A DNA stretch of 64,000 bases from Pseudoselenomonas ruminantium (GTDB lineage: Bacteria > Bacillota > Negativicutes > Selenomonadales > Selenomonadaceae): assembly GCA_015058625.1 (NCBI GenBank), contig SVCA01000006.1:115317-179316 (forward strand), in the 5' to 3' direction. Both the position numbers and the translations under genes were made by a program. The notes under the pieces are model-generated. The model was not told where the DNA came from. It ran no database searches and saw only the letters and a list, made by a program, of their open reading frames with translations. Below, piece after piece: positions 1-8,510 of the stretch. Positions within the stretch are counted from its first letter, which is position 1. Each line of letters begins with the position of its first letter.

Positions 1-61
1 GTGTAAAGTTATGTATACAAGAATGTAATAAAAATCACAAGCATAATTTCCTAAAATAGTG

Positions 62-67
62 TATAAT
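62..67 (+). promoter_or_regulatory. -10 element of Moco operon promoter (candidate)
   Basis: TATAAT lies about 25 bases before the start of the conserved Moco-RNA-like leader, so it is well placed as the -10 box. No convincing -35 box is seen 17 bases upstream, so the call rests on the -10 alone. Confidence 0.4.
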
Positions 68-90
68 ATCCAATAAGAGCAAACGAATAG

Positions 91-207
91 AACTCCGAGC
101 AAAAATATCTAAGGCCTGTGGCTATGATATTGCGCCGGGGCCCTGCTGGAAACGGCAGGACCTTCCATTTTGAAAAGGGGTATCCATTTTAGTATCTGGC
201 ATTAGGC
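91..207 (+). promoter_or_regulatory. Probable molybdenum cofactor (Moco/Tuco) riboswitch aptamer
   Basis: The untranslated leader holds blocks typical of the Moco RNA motif: CTCCGAGC near 93, AGGCCTGTGGC near 112, an apical hairpin CTGCTGG-AAA-CGGCAG near 143-157, and GACCTTCCATT just after it. It is followed at once by an intrinsic terminator and then by four molybdopterin genes, the usual arrangement for cofactor feedback. What is seen is the sequence, stem and context. Identity with the Moco family comes from memory of its consensus and was not scored. The related tungsten-cofactor (Tuco) variant cannot be excluded. Confidence 0.72.
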
Positions 208-210
208 GAG

Positions 211-246
211 GACTATCCTTTTCGTATGGAGAGGATAGTCTTTTTT
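211..246 (+). terminator. Intrinsic terminator, expression platform of the Moco leader
   Basis: GACTATCC (211-218) pairs perfectly with GGATAGTC (233-240) and is followed by TTTTTT. It lies between the aptamer and the first start codon, so it would stop transcription before the coding region unless the leader refolds. Confidence 0.85.
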
Positions 247-268
247 GTGTGATGGGAGAGCGTAAACG

Positions 269-1300
269 ATGAAGGAAATGCGTACCGAGGATGCGGTGGG
301 GCAGATTCTCTGCCATGATTTGACCCAGATTATCAAGGGCGTGACGAAAGATGCCCGTTTCCGCAAGGGCCATGTGATAAGAGCAGAGGATGTGCCGGTG
401 CTGCTGTCCATGGGCAAGGACCATATCTTTGTCTGGGAAAATGACGAAACCATGCTGCATGAAAATGATGCGGCGGAAATTCTGCGACAGCTTTGTCAGA
501 ATGAATATATGACCGCATCAGAGCCGAAGGAAGGAAAGATTGAACTGACGGCGACGGCAGACGGCATTTTTCAGGTGGATGAAGCGCGTTTTGATGAGGT
601 CAATGAGCTGGATGATGTGACTATCGCCACGCTGCCCCAGAATATGCCGGTGAAGGCCGGGCAGAAGCTGGCGGGCATGCGGGTGATTCCGCTGGTCATC
701 AAGAAGGATAAAATGGAGCAGGTTAAGAAGGTAGCAGGCAGTGAGCCGCTTTTGCGCCTGCGCCCTTACCGGCAAAATCTCAAAGTCGGCGTGGTGACCA
801 CCGGCACGGAAGTTTTCCTGGGACGCATTGAAGATACCTTTACGCCGGTGATTGCGAGCAAATTAAAAGCCTTTGGCCTGATCATCAATGAGCACCGTCT
901 GTCGGATGATGTGGCAGAGCACACGCAGAAACATATCGAAGACCTCATTGACCTGGGCATGGATATGGTCATCTGCACCGGCGGCATGAGCGTTGACCCG
1001 GACGATAGGACGCCTGCCGCCATTCGGGATGCGGGTGCGGAGATTGTGACCTATGGAGCACCGACTTTGCCCGGCGCCATGTTCCTGCTGGGCTATGTGC
1101 AAAAGGAGGGCCGCGAAATTCCCGTCATGGGATTGCCGGGCTGTGTCATGTACGCAGGCCGCACGATTTTTGATTTGATTCTGCCCCGCGTGATTACCGG
1201 GGAAAAAATAACGCGCAGGGAAATCCGTCATTTCGGCATTGGGGGACTTTGCATGAACTGCAAAGTCTGCCATTATCCCGTCTGCGGATTCCAGCATTAA
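269..1300 (+). CDS. MoeA-like molybdopterin-binding protein with C-terminal Cys cluster
   Basis: The 343-residue product has a MoCF-type molybdopterin-binding fold in its second half: TTGTEVFLG near residue 170, CTGGMSVDPDDRTP near 235, and a GLPGCVMY segment near 290. The N-terminal half resembles the SAF/MoeA-like region of clostridial molybdopterin-binding proteins. The last 16 residues carry four cysteines (C328, C331, C334, C339) in a CxxCxxC-x4-C pattern that could bind a metal or FeS cluster. It is first in the operon, 13 nt before moeA, and directly under the Moco riboswitch. Its role is probably molybdopterin handling or Mo insertion for a specific enzyme. The exact function is not known from sequence. 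Confidence 0.8.
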   Translation: MKEMRTEDAVGQILCHDLTQIIKGVTKDARFRKGHVIRAEDVPVLLSMGKDHIFVWENDETMLHENDAAEILRQLCQNEYMTASEPKEGKIELTATADGIFQVDEARFDEVNELDDVTIATLPQNMPVKAGQKLAGMRVIPLVIKKDKMEQVKKVAGSEPLLRLRPYRQNLKVGVVTTGTEVFLGRIEDTFTPVIASKLKAFGLIINEHRLSDDVAEHTQKHIEDLIDLGMDMVICTGGMSVDPDDRTPAAIRDAGAEIVTYGAPTLPGAMFLLGYVQKEGREIPVMGLPGCVMYAGRTIFDLILPRVITGEKITRREIRHFGIGGLCMNCKVCHYPVCGFQH

Positions 1301-1312
1301 GGGGGAATACAG

Positions 1313-2524
1313 ATGCAGGATTTATCGTTGGAAAAAGCCGTGGCATTACTGAAAGAACACTGCCATAGGGTATCGGCGGTGGAGGAAGTGCCTTTGCTGC
1401 AGGCATTGGGACGGATTCTGGCAGAGGATTATGAGGCTGGCTTTGACAATCCGCCTTTTGACCGTTCCCCGTTGGATGGCTATACCTTTGCGGCAGAGAG
1501 CACGGCAGGGCATAGCGCGGATAATCCCGCGGTCTTTAAGATTATCGGCGAGGAATGTGCGGGAGATTTCTTTGACAAGGCGGTGCCAGAAGGTTCCGCC
1601 CTGCGCATTATGACCGGCGGGGCTATTCCCAAGGGCTGTAACTGCGTGGTGCGGCAGGAGGATGTGACCGCTGCGGGGGATAAACTCACCGTACCGTTCA
1701 GCATTGCGCCATATACCAACTACTGCTATGCCGGGGAAGACATCCGCAAGGGCACGAAGCTGGCGAAAAAGGGCACGAAGCTGACAGCGGCCCATATTGG
1801 CGTATTGGCAAGTATGGGCTTTGCCACGGTGAAGGTGCTGGGGAATGTGCGTATTGCTATTGCCAGCACCGGTGACGAACTCTTGCAGCCCGGTCAGCCC
1901 CTCGCCCCCGGCAAGATTTATAACAGCAATCTCTATCTCCTAGCCAGCCGTCTGCAGGAACTGGGCTTTACGCCGGAGATTGTGGGCATTTTGCCGGATG
2001 ATGTGGAGAAGGCGGCCAAGGTTATCGCCGGGTACAAGGACAGAGTGGATGTGTTCCTGACCACTGGCGGCGTGTCCGTGGGCAAAAAGGATATTATGCA
2101 CGGCGTGGTGGAAATGGTAGGCCAACGTTTGTTCTGGCGGGTGTCCATGAAGCCCGGCGGGCCGGCGCTTGCTTATACCATGGGCGAAACCTTAGGGCTG
2201 GCCCTGTCGGGGAATCCCTTTGCCTCGTATGCTACATTTGAGCTTATCGCGGTGCCGGTGCTTTCCAAAATCAGCGGCAATGAAAAGATTTTGCCGGAGC
2301 GCGCCCAGGCTGTGCTTACGGATGAATTCCCCAAGGCAAGCAAGGGGCGGCGCTTTATCCGTGCTTATTACGAAAACGGCAAGGTGCGTCTGCCGGAACA
2401 GCATGCGTCCGGCAGTCTCTTTTCTGTGGTGGGGTGCAATGCCTTTGTGGACATTCCCGCCGGTACGGGGAAGCTGGCCAAGGAAACGGAAGTGGATATC
2501 GTCCGCTTGTATCGCGTGAAATAA
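1313..2524 (+). CDS. moeA: Molybdopterin molybdenumtransferase MoeA
   Basis: MoeA inserts molybdate into adenylylated molybdopterin, the final step of Moco synthesis, in the cytoplasm. The 403-residue protein has the family's normal length and domain order: N-terminal MoeA region with FDNPPFDRSPLDGYTF near residue 44, a central IMTGGAIP motif near 100, the MoCF domain with STGDEL near 185 and TTGGVSVGKKD near 245, and a C-terminal domain IV. The start has the SD GGGGGAA just upstream. It lies 13 nt after the MoeA-like gene and 13 nt before moaA, so the three are surely cotranscribed from the riboswitch-controlled promoter. Confidence 0.95.
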   Translation: MQDLSLEKAVALLKEHCHRVSAVEEVPLLQALGRILAEDYEAGFDNPPFDRSPLDGYTFAAESTAGHSADNPAVFKIIGEECAGDFFDKAVPEGSALRIMTGGAIPKGCNCVVRQEDVTAAGDKLTVPFSIAPYTNYCYAGEDIRKGTKLAKKGTKLTAAHIGVLASMGFATVKVLGNVRIAIASTGDELLQPGQPLAPGKIYNSNLYLLASRLQELGFTPEIVGILPDDVEKAAKVIAGYKDRVDVFLTTGGVSVGKKDIMHGVVEMVGQRLFWRVSMKPGGPALAYTMGETLGLALSGNPFASYATFELIAVPVLSKISGNEKILPERAQAVLTDEFPKASKGRRFIRAYYENGKVRLPEQHASGSLFSVVGCNAFVDIPAGTGKLAKETEVDIVRLYRVK

Positions 2525-2537
2525 AGGATTGGATTTT

Positions 2538-3527
2538 ATGCAAGACCAATACGAGAGAAAAATCGAATACGTGCGCATTTCGCTGACGGACCGCTGCAAT
2601 CTGCGTTGCCGTTACTGTATGCCGGAAGCGGGCGTAGCCAAAATGCGCCATGAGGACATACTGACCTTTGCGGAAATCCTGCGCATTGTGCAGACTCTGG
2701 CGGCTCTGGGCGTCAAAAAAGTCCGTCTGACCGGTGGTGAACCACTGGTGCGTCGCAATATCGTGGAATTAATCCATGCGATCCGGCAGGTTCCCGGCAT
2801 TGAACAGGTCGTGCTGACCACCAATGGCGTGTTGCTGTCGGAACTGGGACAAGACTTGATAAAGGCGGGACTGACCGGACTGAATATCAGTTTGGATACT
2901 TTGAATCCGGACACCTTTGCGGAGGTTACCCGCCGTCCCCTCTTTGCGCGGGTGCAGGCTGGCTTGGAAAAGGTAATGTCTTTGGGGCTCACGAATATCA
3001 AGTTTAACTGCGTGCCCATCTATGAAGTCAATGATGCGGAGATTCCCGCCTTGGCTGCACTGGCGCGGGATTATCCTCTGAAGGTGCGCTTTATTGAGCT
3101 CATGCCCATTGGCTGTGCTTACGAAGTTGGTTATCGCGGCGTGCCCATGGATGAGGTGCAGGAGCGGCTGGAAAAAGCTTATGGGCCTTTGCACCCTGTG
3201 GGGAAGAAAACTGACCGTCTGCAGGGGCCTGCGGAATACTATAAGGTCGCAGGCTTTGCCGGGCAGGTGGGCTTTATCGATGCCATGGAGCATAAGTTCT
3301 GCAGCAGCTGCAATCGGGTGCGGCTGACCGCCGAGGGCTTTTTGAAGCTCTGCCTGAATCAGAAAAACGGTCTGGACCTGCGGCAGCTTCTCCGAAGCGG
3401 CATCAGTGATGAGAACTTGAAGCTGGCTTTGCGGCAGGCGATTTACCGCAAACCTGCCGAGCATTTGTTTACGGATCGTGAGAATACCGCGCGGGACAGC
3501 CGCGCCATGTATCAGGTGGGAGGTTAA
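2538..3527 (+). CDS. moaA: GTP 3',8-cyclase MoaA
   Basis: This radical-SAM enzyme converts GTP to 3',8-cyclo-GTP, the first step of molybdopterin synthesis. The radical-SAM cluster motif is C20-x3-C24-x2-C27. The second FeS cluster is ligated by the C-terminal CSSCNRVRLT...LC segment, and the protein ends in the family's GG dipeptide. The length (329 residues) is normal. The ATG at 2538 is preferred over an in-frame TTG at 2529, because the AAAGGA site at 2523-2528 touches the TTG but sits about 9 nt before the ATG. It is the third gene of the Moco operon. No moaC, moaD or moaE is in the window. Confidence 0.95.
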   Translation: MQDQYERKIEYVRISLTDRCNLRCRYCMPEAGVAKMRHEDILTFAEILRIVQTLAALGVKKVRLTGGEPLVRRNIVELIHAIRQVPGIEQVVLTTNGVLLSELGQDLIKAGLTGLNISLDTLNPDTFAEVTRRPLFARVQAGLEKVMSLGLTNIKFNCVPIYEVNDAEIPALAALARDYPLKVRFIELMPIGCAYEVGYRGVPMDEVQERLEKAYGPLHPVGKKTDRLQGPAEYYKVAGFAGQVGFIDAMEHKFCSSCNRVRLTAEGFLKLCLNQKNGLDLRQLLRSGISDENLKLALRQAIYRKPAEHLFTDRENTARDSRAMYQVGG

Positions 3528-3533
3528 TTTTTG

Positions 3534-4469
3534 ATGGGCAAGATTCATGCACTGTGCACCAGTGAGAAAAAGGGAACGCTTAAAACGCAGACGGATAAAG
3601 TGGTATTTGCAACGGAATGGGGCATCAAAGGCGATGCCCATGCGGGCAAATGGCATCGGCAGGTGAGCTTTTTAGGCTTGCAGGAAATAGAGGATTTTCG
3701 CAAGCTGGGCGTGAAGGTGGAGTTCGGTGCCTTTGGGGAAAATATCGTAGCCGATGGGTTCCGCTTCAAAGAACTGCCCATTGGCACACGGCTGAGAGCA
3801 GGAGAAGTCTGGTTTGAAATCACGCAGATTGGCAAGGAATGTCATAAAGGCTGTGCGATTCGTCAGCAGGTCGGTGACTGCATTATGCCCAGAGAGGGCA
3901 TCTTTGGGCGGGTATTGCATGGCGGCGAGGTCAAAGTGGGGGATGAATTGGAACTGGTTCAGCCTGGCGAAAAAATGCCGCTGGAAGCTGCCATCATCAC
4001 CGCCAGCGACAAGGGCAGCCGTGGTGAGCGCGTGGATGAAAGCGGCGCCAAGGTGGCGGAAATCCTTGCGGCAAATGGCTATGCCGTAGTGGAAAAGACC
4101 GTTCTGCCCGATGAACAGGAACAGCTGGAAGCCAAGATGCGGGAACTGGCTGAGCGTGGGGTGGCGCTTATCGCGACGACCGGCGGCACAGGCTTTTCCC
4201 CACGCGATATTACGCCGGAGGCGACACTGGCGGTCTGCGAGAGACTGGCTCCCGGCATTCCCGAAGCCATGCGGGCAATGTCGCTCAAAATCACCGACCG
4301 GGCTATGCTCAGTCGCGCGCAGGCCGGCATCTGCCGCCGCAGCCTGATTGTGAACCTGCCCGGAAGCCGTAAAGCCGTGGAAGAATGTCTGGGCTTTATC
4401 CTGCCGCCGCTCAAACACGGGATTGATATCCTGCGGGGAGAGACTGGAGAGTGCGGGCGGTTACAATGA
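3534..4469 (+). CDS. MOSC domain - MogA/MoaB fusion protein
   Basis: Two domains are fused in one 311-residue chain. Residues 1-140 form a MOSC domain (WGIKGDAHAG, GAFGENI, IGKECHKGC), a family that handles sulfur carried on cysteine or the molybdenum cofactor. Residues about 150-300 form a MogA/MoaB-type molybdopterin adenylyltransferase (ITASDKGSRGERVDESG, TTGGTGFSPRD, LPGSRKAV). The adenylyltransferase activates molybdopterin for MoeA, which is encoded two genes upstream. A TTG at 3531 has slightly better spacing from GGGAGG (3518-3523), but the adjacent ATG at 3534 is chosen. The start is uncertain by one codon. It is the last gene of the operon. Confidence 0.9.
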   Translation: MGKIHALCTSEKKGTLKTQTDKVVFATEWGIKGDAHAGKWHRQVSFLGLQEIEDFRKLGVKVEFGAFGENIVADGFRFKELPIGTRLRAGEVWFEITQIGKECHKGCAIRQQVGDCIMPREGIFGRVLHGGEVKVGDELELVQPGEKMPLEAAIITASDKGSRGERVDESGAKVAEILAANGYAVVEKTVLPDEQEQLEAKMRELAERGVALIATTGGTGFSPRDITPEATLAVCERLAPGIPEAMRAMSLKITDRAMLSRAQAGICRRSLIVNLPGSRKAVEECLGFILPPLKHGIDILRGETGECGRLQ

Positions 4470-4537
4470 TATACTAAGGCGCCCGTTGGGCTTATTGTGT
4501 GCATTACAATGATGTGCAAAGACCGCAGCAGCAAGAG

Positions 4538-4578
4538 AGAAAAACGCCCCGACATACAACAAATAATGTATGTCGGGG
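4538..4578 (-). terminator. Intrinsic terminator of the minus-strand ATPase gene
   Basis: CCCCGACATAC (4547-4557) pairs with GTATGTCGGGG (4568-4578). On the minus strand the stem is followed by CGTTTTT, so it terminates the gene that ends at 4617. On the plus strand no T-run follows. Confidence 0.75.
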
Positions 4579-4616
4579 TGCATTTGCGTTCAATAATAAA
4601 ATATACGCTTCTATTC

Positions 4617-5924
4617 TTAGCTTAACAAGAAATCCAATAAATTTATAATTCTTATACCATCCTCTGTCAGTTTGATATTACTATCTAAGGTTAATACAAT
4701 CTTAGGAAAGTTATCTTTTATCTCTTTTAAAGGAGCTAGTTCTCGTGTAATGGTTTCTTCAGAGCGCATCTCTTGCGTAACCTGATAATATATTTTTTCT
4801 TCACCTTTTATAGCAATAAAGTCTACTTCTTTATTGCCAATTTTTCCAACAGCTACATCATACCCTCGGCGAAGTAATTCAAAGTAGACGATGTTTTCAA
4901 TTTGGTGCCCGGTATCTATCCCTCGGTAACCTAGCAGATAATTTCTAAGCCCTGTATCTACCATGTAATATTTACCGAGAGTTTGTAAATACTCCTTACC
5001 TTTTATATCAAATCTTTTTATGGGATAAAAAAGATATGCTTCCGTCATATCGTCTACATAATTGGAAATGGTTCTGACAGCTGGCTTTCCATGCCTTTTT
5101 CTTTCCTGCAACATTTTATTAGATACTAACGTATTGCTGATATTGTTGAAGGAAATACTGTTGCCAATATTATCAGCGAGAAATTGACAGACCTTTTCAA
5201 GCAGGACGGAATCTATGGTGTGGGAATTAGGCTTTAAATTAGCACGGTCAATTATATCTCTTTTTACAACTGTGTTGTATATGCCATCTAATATAGCTAA
5301 AACTTTGTCCTGTTCAAGTCCTATATCACTCAAAACCGGGAAGCCGCCATAACGAACATATGCCTCGAATAAATCTGCCATTTCTGTCATTTCGCCCATA
5401 GAATCGTAGGCACGTTTTCTCTGTTCACCGATTGGTGAAACATAATCTTTTAATGTATATCCTTGAAAGGTTATGAACTCATTAAAAGATAAAGGCAACA
5501 TCTTTATTTCAACATATCTACCAGATAAATAAGTAGCATATTCAGACGATAATAAGTAAGCATTTGAACCTGTTATATATATATCGCAATTAAAATCAAC
5601 CTGAAATGAATTTACGGTCTTATTCCAGTTTTCTATAGTCTGTGGCTCATCAAGAAAGATATACATTTTCTTTCCTGTAATGATTCTTTCTTTTACATAT
5701 TGATAGACTTGCTTACGGTCAAAATCATCAAACTGATTAGATTCAAAATTCATATAGATTATTTGTTCAGATGGAGTATCATGCTCAATCAGATAATGCA
5801 TCATTAACTTCATTACGGTTGATTTCCCACAGCGTCTGATACCAGTAATGATTTTGACTGGCTCCTGGTCCTTAAAAGACAATAATTGCTTAAGATATAT
5901 GTTGCGTTGCTTAATTTCTTCCAT
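4617..5924 (-). CDS. AAA-family ATP-binding protein with DUF4143 domain
   Basis: The 435-residue protein has a Walker A motif (GIRRCGKST near residue 30), a Walker B motif (IFLDEPQ near 90), and a C-terminal DUF4143-type region ending in a nuclease-fold-like segment (GNKEVDFIAIKGE near 370). These ATPases are common, often singletons, and their cellular role is unclear. The start at 5924 is chosen because GGAGG lies 6 nt before it; an upstream ATG at 5954 has no ribosome site. The gene is visibly more AT-rich than its neighbours and stands alone between two metabolic operons, which suggests horizontal acquisition. Function unknown. Confidence 0.85.
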   Translation of the reverse strand: MEEIKQRNIYLKQLLSFKDQEPVKIITGIRRCGKSTVMKLMMHYLIEHDTPSEQIIYMNFESNQFDDFDRKQVYQYVKERIITGKKMYIFLDEPQTIENWNKTVNSFQVDFNCDIYITGSNAYLLSSEYATYLSGRYVEIKMLPLSFNEFITFQGYTLKDYVSPIGEQRKRAYDSMGEMTEMADLFEAYVRYGGFPVLSDIGLEQDKVLAILDGIYNTVVKRDIIDRANLKPNSHTIDSVLLEKVCQFLADNIGNSISFNNISNTLVSNKMLQERKRHGKPAVRTISNYVDDMTEAYLFYPIKRFDIKGKEYLQTLGKYYMVDTGLRNYLLGYRGIDTGHQIENIVYFELLRRGYDVAVGKIGNKEVDFIAIKGEEKIYYQVTQEMRSEETITRELAPLKEIKDNFPKIVLTLDSNIKLTEDGIRIINLLDFLLS

Positions 5925-5952
5925 AATGCACCTCCATTGTAATAATAATACC

Positions 5953-5986
5953 ATGGATTATAAAATATATCAAGTTTATTATCCAT
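5953..5986 (-). promoter_or_regulatory. Promoter with overlapping inverted repeat (candidate operator)
   Basis: ATGGATTATAAA (5953-5964) and TTTATTATCCAT (5975-5986) form a 12-bp inverted repeat with one mismatch. On the minus strand one arm contains TATAAT (-10) and the other TGGATA (-35-like), separated by 17 bp. A protein binding both arms would cover the promoter. Autoregulation is an inference. Confidence 0.5.
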
Positions 5987-6325
5987 AATACAACAAATTT
6001 AACAAATCGGCGACTTTATTTCAACACAAACAACAAGTTCATGCAGATATCATGTTGGCAGAGGCAGTAGATGTTAAGGAAGAATTGATTGTAGGGCAAA
6101 TTTACAGGAGGCCTGGGAGGGGGTGACCGATAGAGACAAGCAGGAGGCGAAGTTGTCGCTGAACGTATATTTGCTGATGTATAAAAAATATTTTCTGAGC
6201 TGCGTAAGGCGGCTCTTTCTTTTTGCCACATCTGCACATAATTTATATTTTTATCACATAAGTGAAGATATGGGTGGAAAAACACGAAAAATCACGGTTT
6301 TTCACGGAAAAATGCGATAAAACTG
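5987..6325. other. Intergenic region with no convincing gene
   Basis: This stretch holds no convincing gene. An open frame at about 5997-6123 translates to protein-like sequence (VHADIMLAEAVDVKEELIVG) but has no start codon with a ribosome site and ends at a stop, so it may be a decayed gene tail. A short repeat of CACG separated by A- and T-runs lies at about 6283-6308. Open frames on both strands lack ribosome sites and recognisable similarity. Confidence 0.4.
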
Positions 6326-6354
6326 TTGCAACGTGGGAGTGAATAAGCTAATAT
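6326..6354 (+). promoter_or_regulatory. Promoter of the sorbitol operon
   Basis: TTGCAA (6326-6331) and TAATAT (6349-6354) are separated by exactly 17 bp. They lie about 115 nt before gutM, so a leader of roughly 110 nt is expected. Confidence 0.6.
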
Positions 6355-6470
6355 CGTAATCGTAAACAGCTTGTAAAGTTGATAACTTGTCACAAAGGTG
6401 AAAGTTGTTGAATTACAAAACATCACGCGCGAGGCTGTGGACAGTGGTCACTGGAAAGGAGAAATTTTAT

Positions 6471-6881
6471 ATGGGCTGGATGATTTTGCTGGCGGCTGGT
6501 ATGTGGGTGTTGCAGCTTTTGCTGGGGCTATGGCAGTTTGGCCGCTTCAATAAGCACATGAAGGAGCTTAGAAGATATGGCCGGGTTGCGGTTGGCAAGG
6601 CCAAAGGCGGTTTCCGGGCCGGGGCGGTGGCGCTTATCTGCATCGATGAACGGGCAGAAATTGTGCATGCCGAGATTATGGCCGGACGTACGGTATTTGC
6701 AGGATTCCGGGAATTATCCGTGCTCAAGGGTAAATTTCTTCCGCTTATAGGTGAGGACGATTGTGAGGGCTTAGGAAAGCAGGTGACAGCGGCGGTGGTA
6801 AATGCCCGTCAGGATTATGAAAATTATCGGGAATTGTGTGCAGAACGTCACGAAGGTGACGCAGCGGCAATTTCGGACTAA
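6471..6881 (+). CDS. gutM: Glucitol operon activator-type protein GutM
   Basis: The 136-residue protein begins with a hydrophobic segment (residues about 2-20, likely a membrane anchor) and continues with an RYGRVAVGKAKGGFRAGAVALICID core typical in layout of GutM. In enterobacteria GutM activates the glucitol/sorbitol operon. The ATG at 6471 is chosen because GGAAAGGAG precedes it by about 10 nt, whereas an earlier in-frame start has no ribosome site. It is first in the cluster, 30 nt before srlA, unlike the E. coli order where gutM follows srlD. How a membrane-anchored protein activates transcription is not shown by the sequence. Confidence 0.82.
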   Translation: MGWMILLAAGMWVLQLLLGLWQFGRFNKHMKELRRYGRVAVGKAKGGFRAGAVALICIDERAEIVHAEIMAGRTVFAGFRELSVLKGKFLPLIGEDDCEGLGKQVTAAVVNARQDYENYRELCAERHEGDAAAISD

Positions 6882-6911
6882 ACAATAATTTATGAGGAAA
6901 GAAGGCAAAAA

Positions 6912-7466
6912 ATGGACACATTGATTTTTTTCGCACAAGGCTTTATCGGTATGTTCAACAAGGGCGGCGAGGTGCTCACCGGCTGGGTGACCGGGATTAT
7001 TCCTACACTGGTCTGTCTGCTGGTGGCGATGAACTCCATTGTGCTTCTGGTAGGCAATGAGCGCATTGAAAAGTTCGCGCATCTCTGTGCGGGCAATATC
7101 TTTTCCCGGTATATCCTGCTTCCCGTGGTGGGGACGTTCTTCTTCTGCAATCCCATGACCTTGTCTTTGGGGAAGTTTATGCCGGAGTATTACAAGCCTT
7201 CCTATTATGCGGCAGGTTCGGCTTCCTGCCATACCTTAAATGGTCTTTTCCCGCATGTTAATCCCGGCGAGCTCTTTGTGTTCTTAGGGATTGCCAACGG
7301 CATCACGGCTTTGGGGCTGCCGACTGTGGATTTGGCGCTGCGTTATTTCCTTATCGGCATTGTGATTAACTTCCTGCGCGGCTGGGTGACGGATTTTACC
7401 ACGGCCTATGTGCAGAAACAGCAGGGCGTGAAGTTATCCAAGCAGGTTGTGGCGATTAAGTCCTGA
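6912..7466 (+). CDS. srlA: PTS glucitol/sorbitol transporter subunit IIC
   Basis: This integral membrane permease subunit of the glucitol/sorbitol phosphotransferase system is 184 residues, close to the enteric SrlA. Several hydrophobic segments are visible (about residues 25-45, 65-85, 115-135 and 140-160). Together with the product of the next gene it forms the split channel that imports sorbitol while it is phosphorylated. The SD GAGGAAAGAAGG lies just before the ATG. It is followed after 13 nt by srlE, with the SD for srlE overlapping its stop region. Confidence 0.92.
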   Translation: MDTLIFFAQGFIGMFNKGGEVLTGWVTGIIPTLVCLLVAMNSIVLLVGNERIEKFAHLCAGNIFSRYILLPVVGTFFFCNPMTLSLGKFMPEYYKPSYYAAGSASCHTLNGLFPHVNPGELFVFLGIANGITALGLPTVDLALRYFLIGIVINFLRGWVTDFTTAYVQKQQGVKLSKQVVAIKS

Positions 7467-7479
7467 GGAGGGCATGAAG

Positions 7480-8469
7480 ATGGCTGAGTATAAAAGTGTA
7501 GTGGTATCGGCTGGTTCAGGCGGTTTTGGCGGCCCCTTGACCCTTGTGCCGACAGAGACGAAAAATAAGATTGTCAACATCACGGGCGGTGTGATTTCGC
7601 CGGTATCTATCCGGTTGGCGGAAATGACGGGCTGCGAAGTCGTGGACGGCTTCAAGACGAAAGTGCCCGATGAGGAAACTCTGGCGGTGGTTATTGACTG
7701 CGGCGGCACGCTGCGGTGCGGCATCTATCCGCAGAAACGGATTTTTACGATTAACCTCAACGCTACCGGCCCATCCGGCCCGCTGGCACAGCATATCAAG
7801 GCAGATATTTACGTTTCGGCGGTGCGGGAAAATAATATTGCTTATGCCGATGGTTCGGCAGCACCGGCAGCGCCGGAACAGCCGGTCAAAAAGCCCAAGT
7901 ACGATACCAGCAAGAAAATTTCCCAGCAGCAGGCCGAAGGCAGCCTGATGGCGAAAATAGGTCAGTTCATGGGGGGAATCGTAGCGGTATTCTATCAGGC
8001 AGGCCGTGATTCCATCAACACGATGATTAAGACCATTCTGCCGTTCATGGCTTTTGTATCCATGCTGATTGGCGTAATTCTCACCACGGGTATCGGGGAT
8101 GTGATTGCCAATCTTTTGGCACCGCTGGCCAGTTCGCCGGTGGGGCTCGTCATTCTGTCGCTTATCTGTTCGTTCCCGTTCCTCTCGCCGTTCCTTGGCC
8201 CGGGCGCGGTTATCGCGCAGGTAATCGGCGTGCTTATTGGTGTGGAAATCGGCAACGGACAGATTCCTCCCGCGCTTGCCCTGCCCGCACTTTTTGCCAT
8301 CAATGCGCAGTGTGCCTGCGATTTCATTCCCGTAGGTCTGGGGCTTGCCGAAGCCGAGGCAGAAACCGTAGAAGTTGGGGTGCCTTCGGTACTCTATTCC
8401 CGCTTTATCACGGGGCCAATTGCCGTAATCCTGGCATGGCTGGCCAGCTTCGGTCTGTATGAAGGTTAA
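7480..8469 (+). CDS. srlE: PTS glucitol/sorbitol transporter subunit IIB/IIC2
   Basis: The N-terminal IIB domain (about residues 1-120) carries the phosphorylated-cysteine motif [14 protein letters not shown], with C74 the likely phosphorylation site. A linker rich in Pro and Ala (about 125-150) leads to a C-terminal membrane domain (about 170-329) with several hydrophobic helices ([30 protein letters not shown]). The start at 7480 is chosen because GGAGGG (7467-7472) is 7 nt away; the ATG two codons earlier is too close. It receives phosphate from the SrlB IIA protein and passes it to sorbitol. Confidence 0.93.
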   Translation: MAEYKSVVVSAGSGGFGGPLTLVPTETKNKIVNITGGVISPVSIRLAEMTGCEVVDGFKTKVPDEETLAVVIDCGGTLRCGIYPQKRIFTINLNATGPSGPLAQHIKADIYVSAVRENNIAYADGSAAPAAPEQPVKKPKYDTSKKISQQQAEGSLMAKIGQFMGGIVAVFYQAGRDSINTMIKTILPFMAFVSMLIGVILTTGIGDVIANLLAPLASSPVGLVILSLICSFPFLSPFLGPGAVIAQVIGVLIGVEIGNGQIPPALALPALFAINAQCACDFIPVGLGLAEAEAETVEVGVPSVLYSRFITGPIAVILAWLASFGLYEG

Positions 8470-8510
8470 AGTTTAGTTACGCGTGTAAGAATAGTTCAGG
8501 GGGTCTTATC

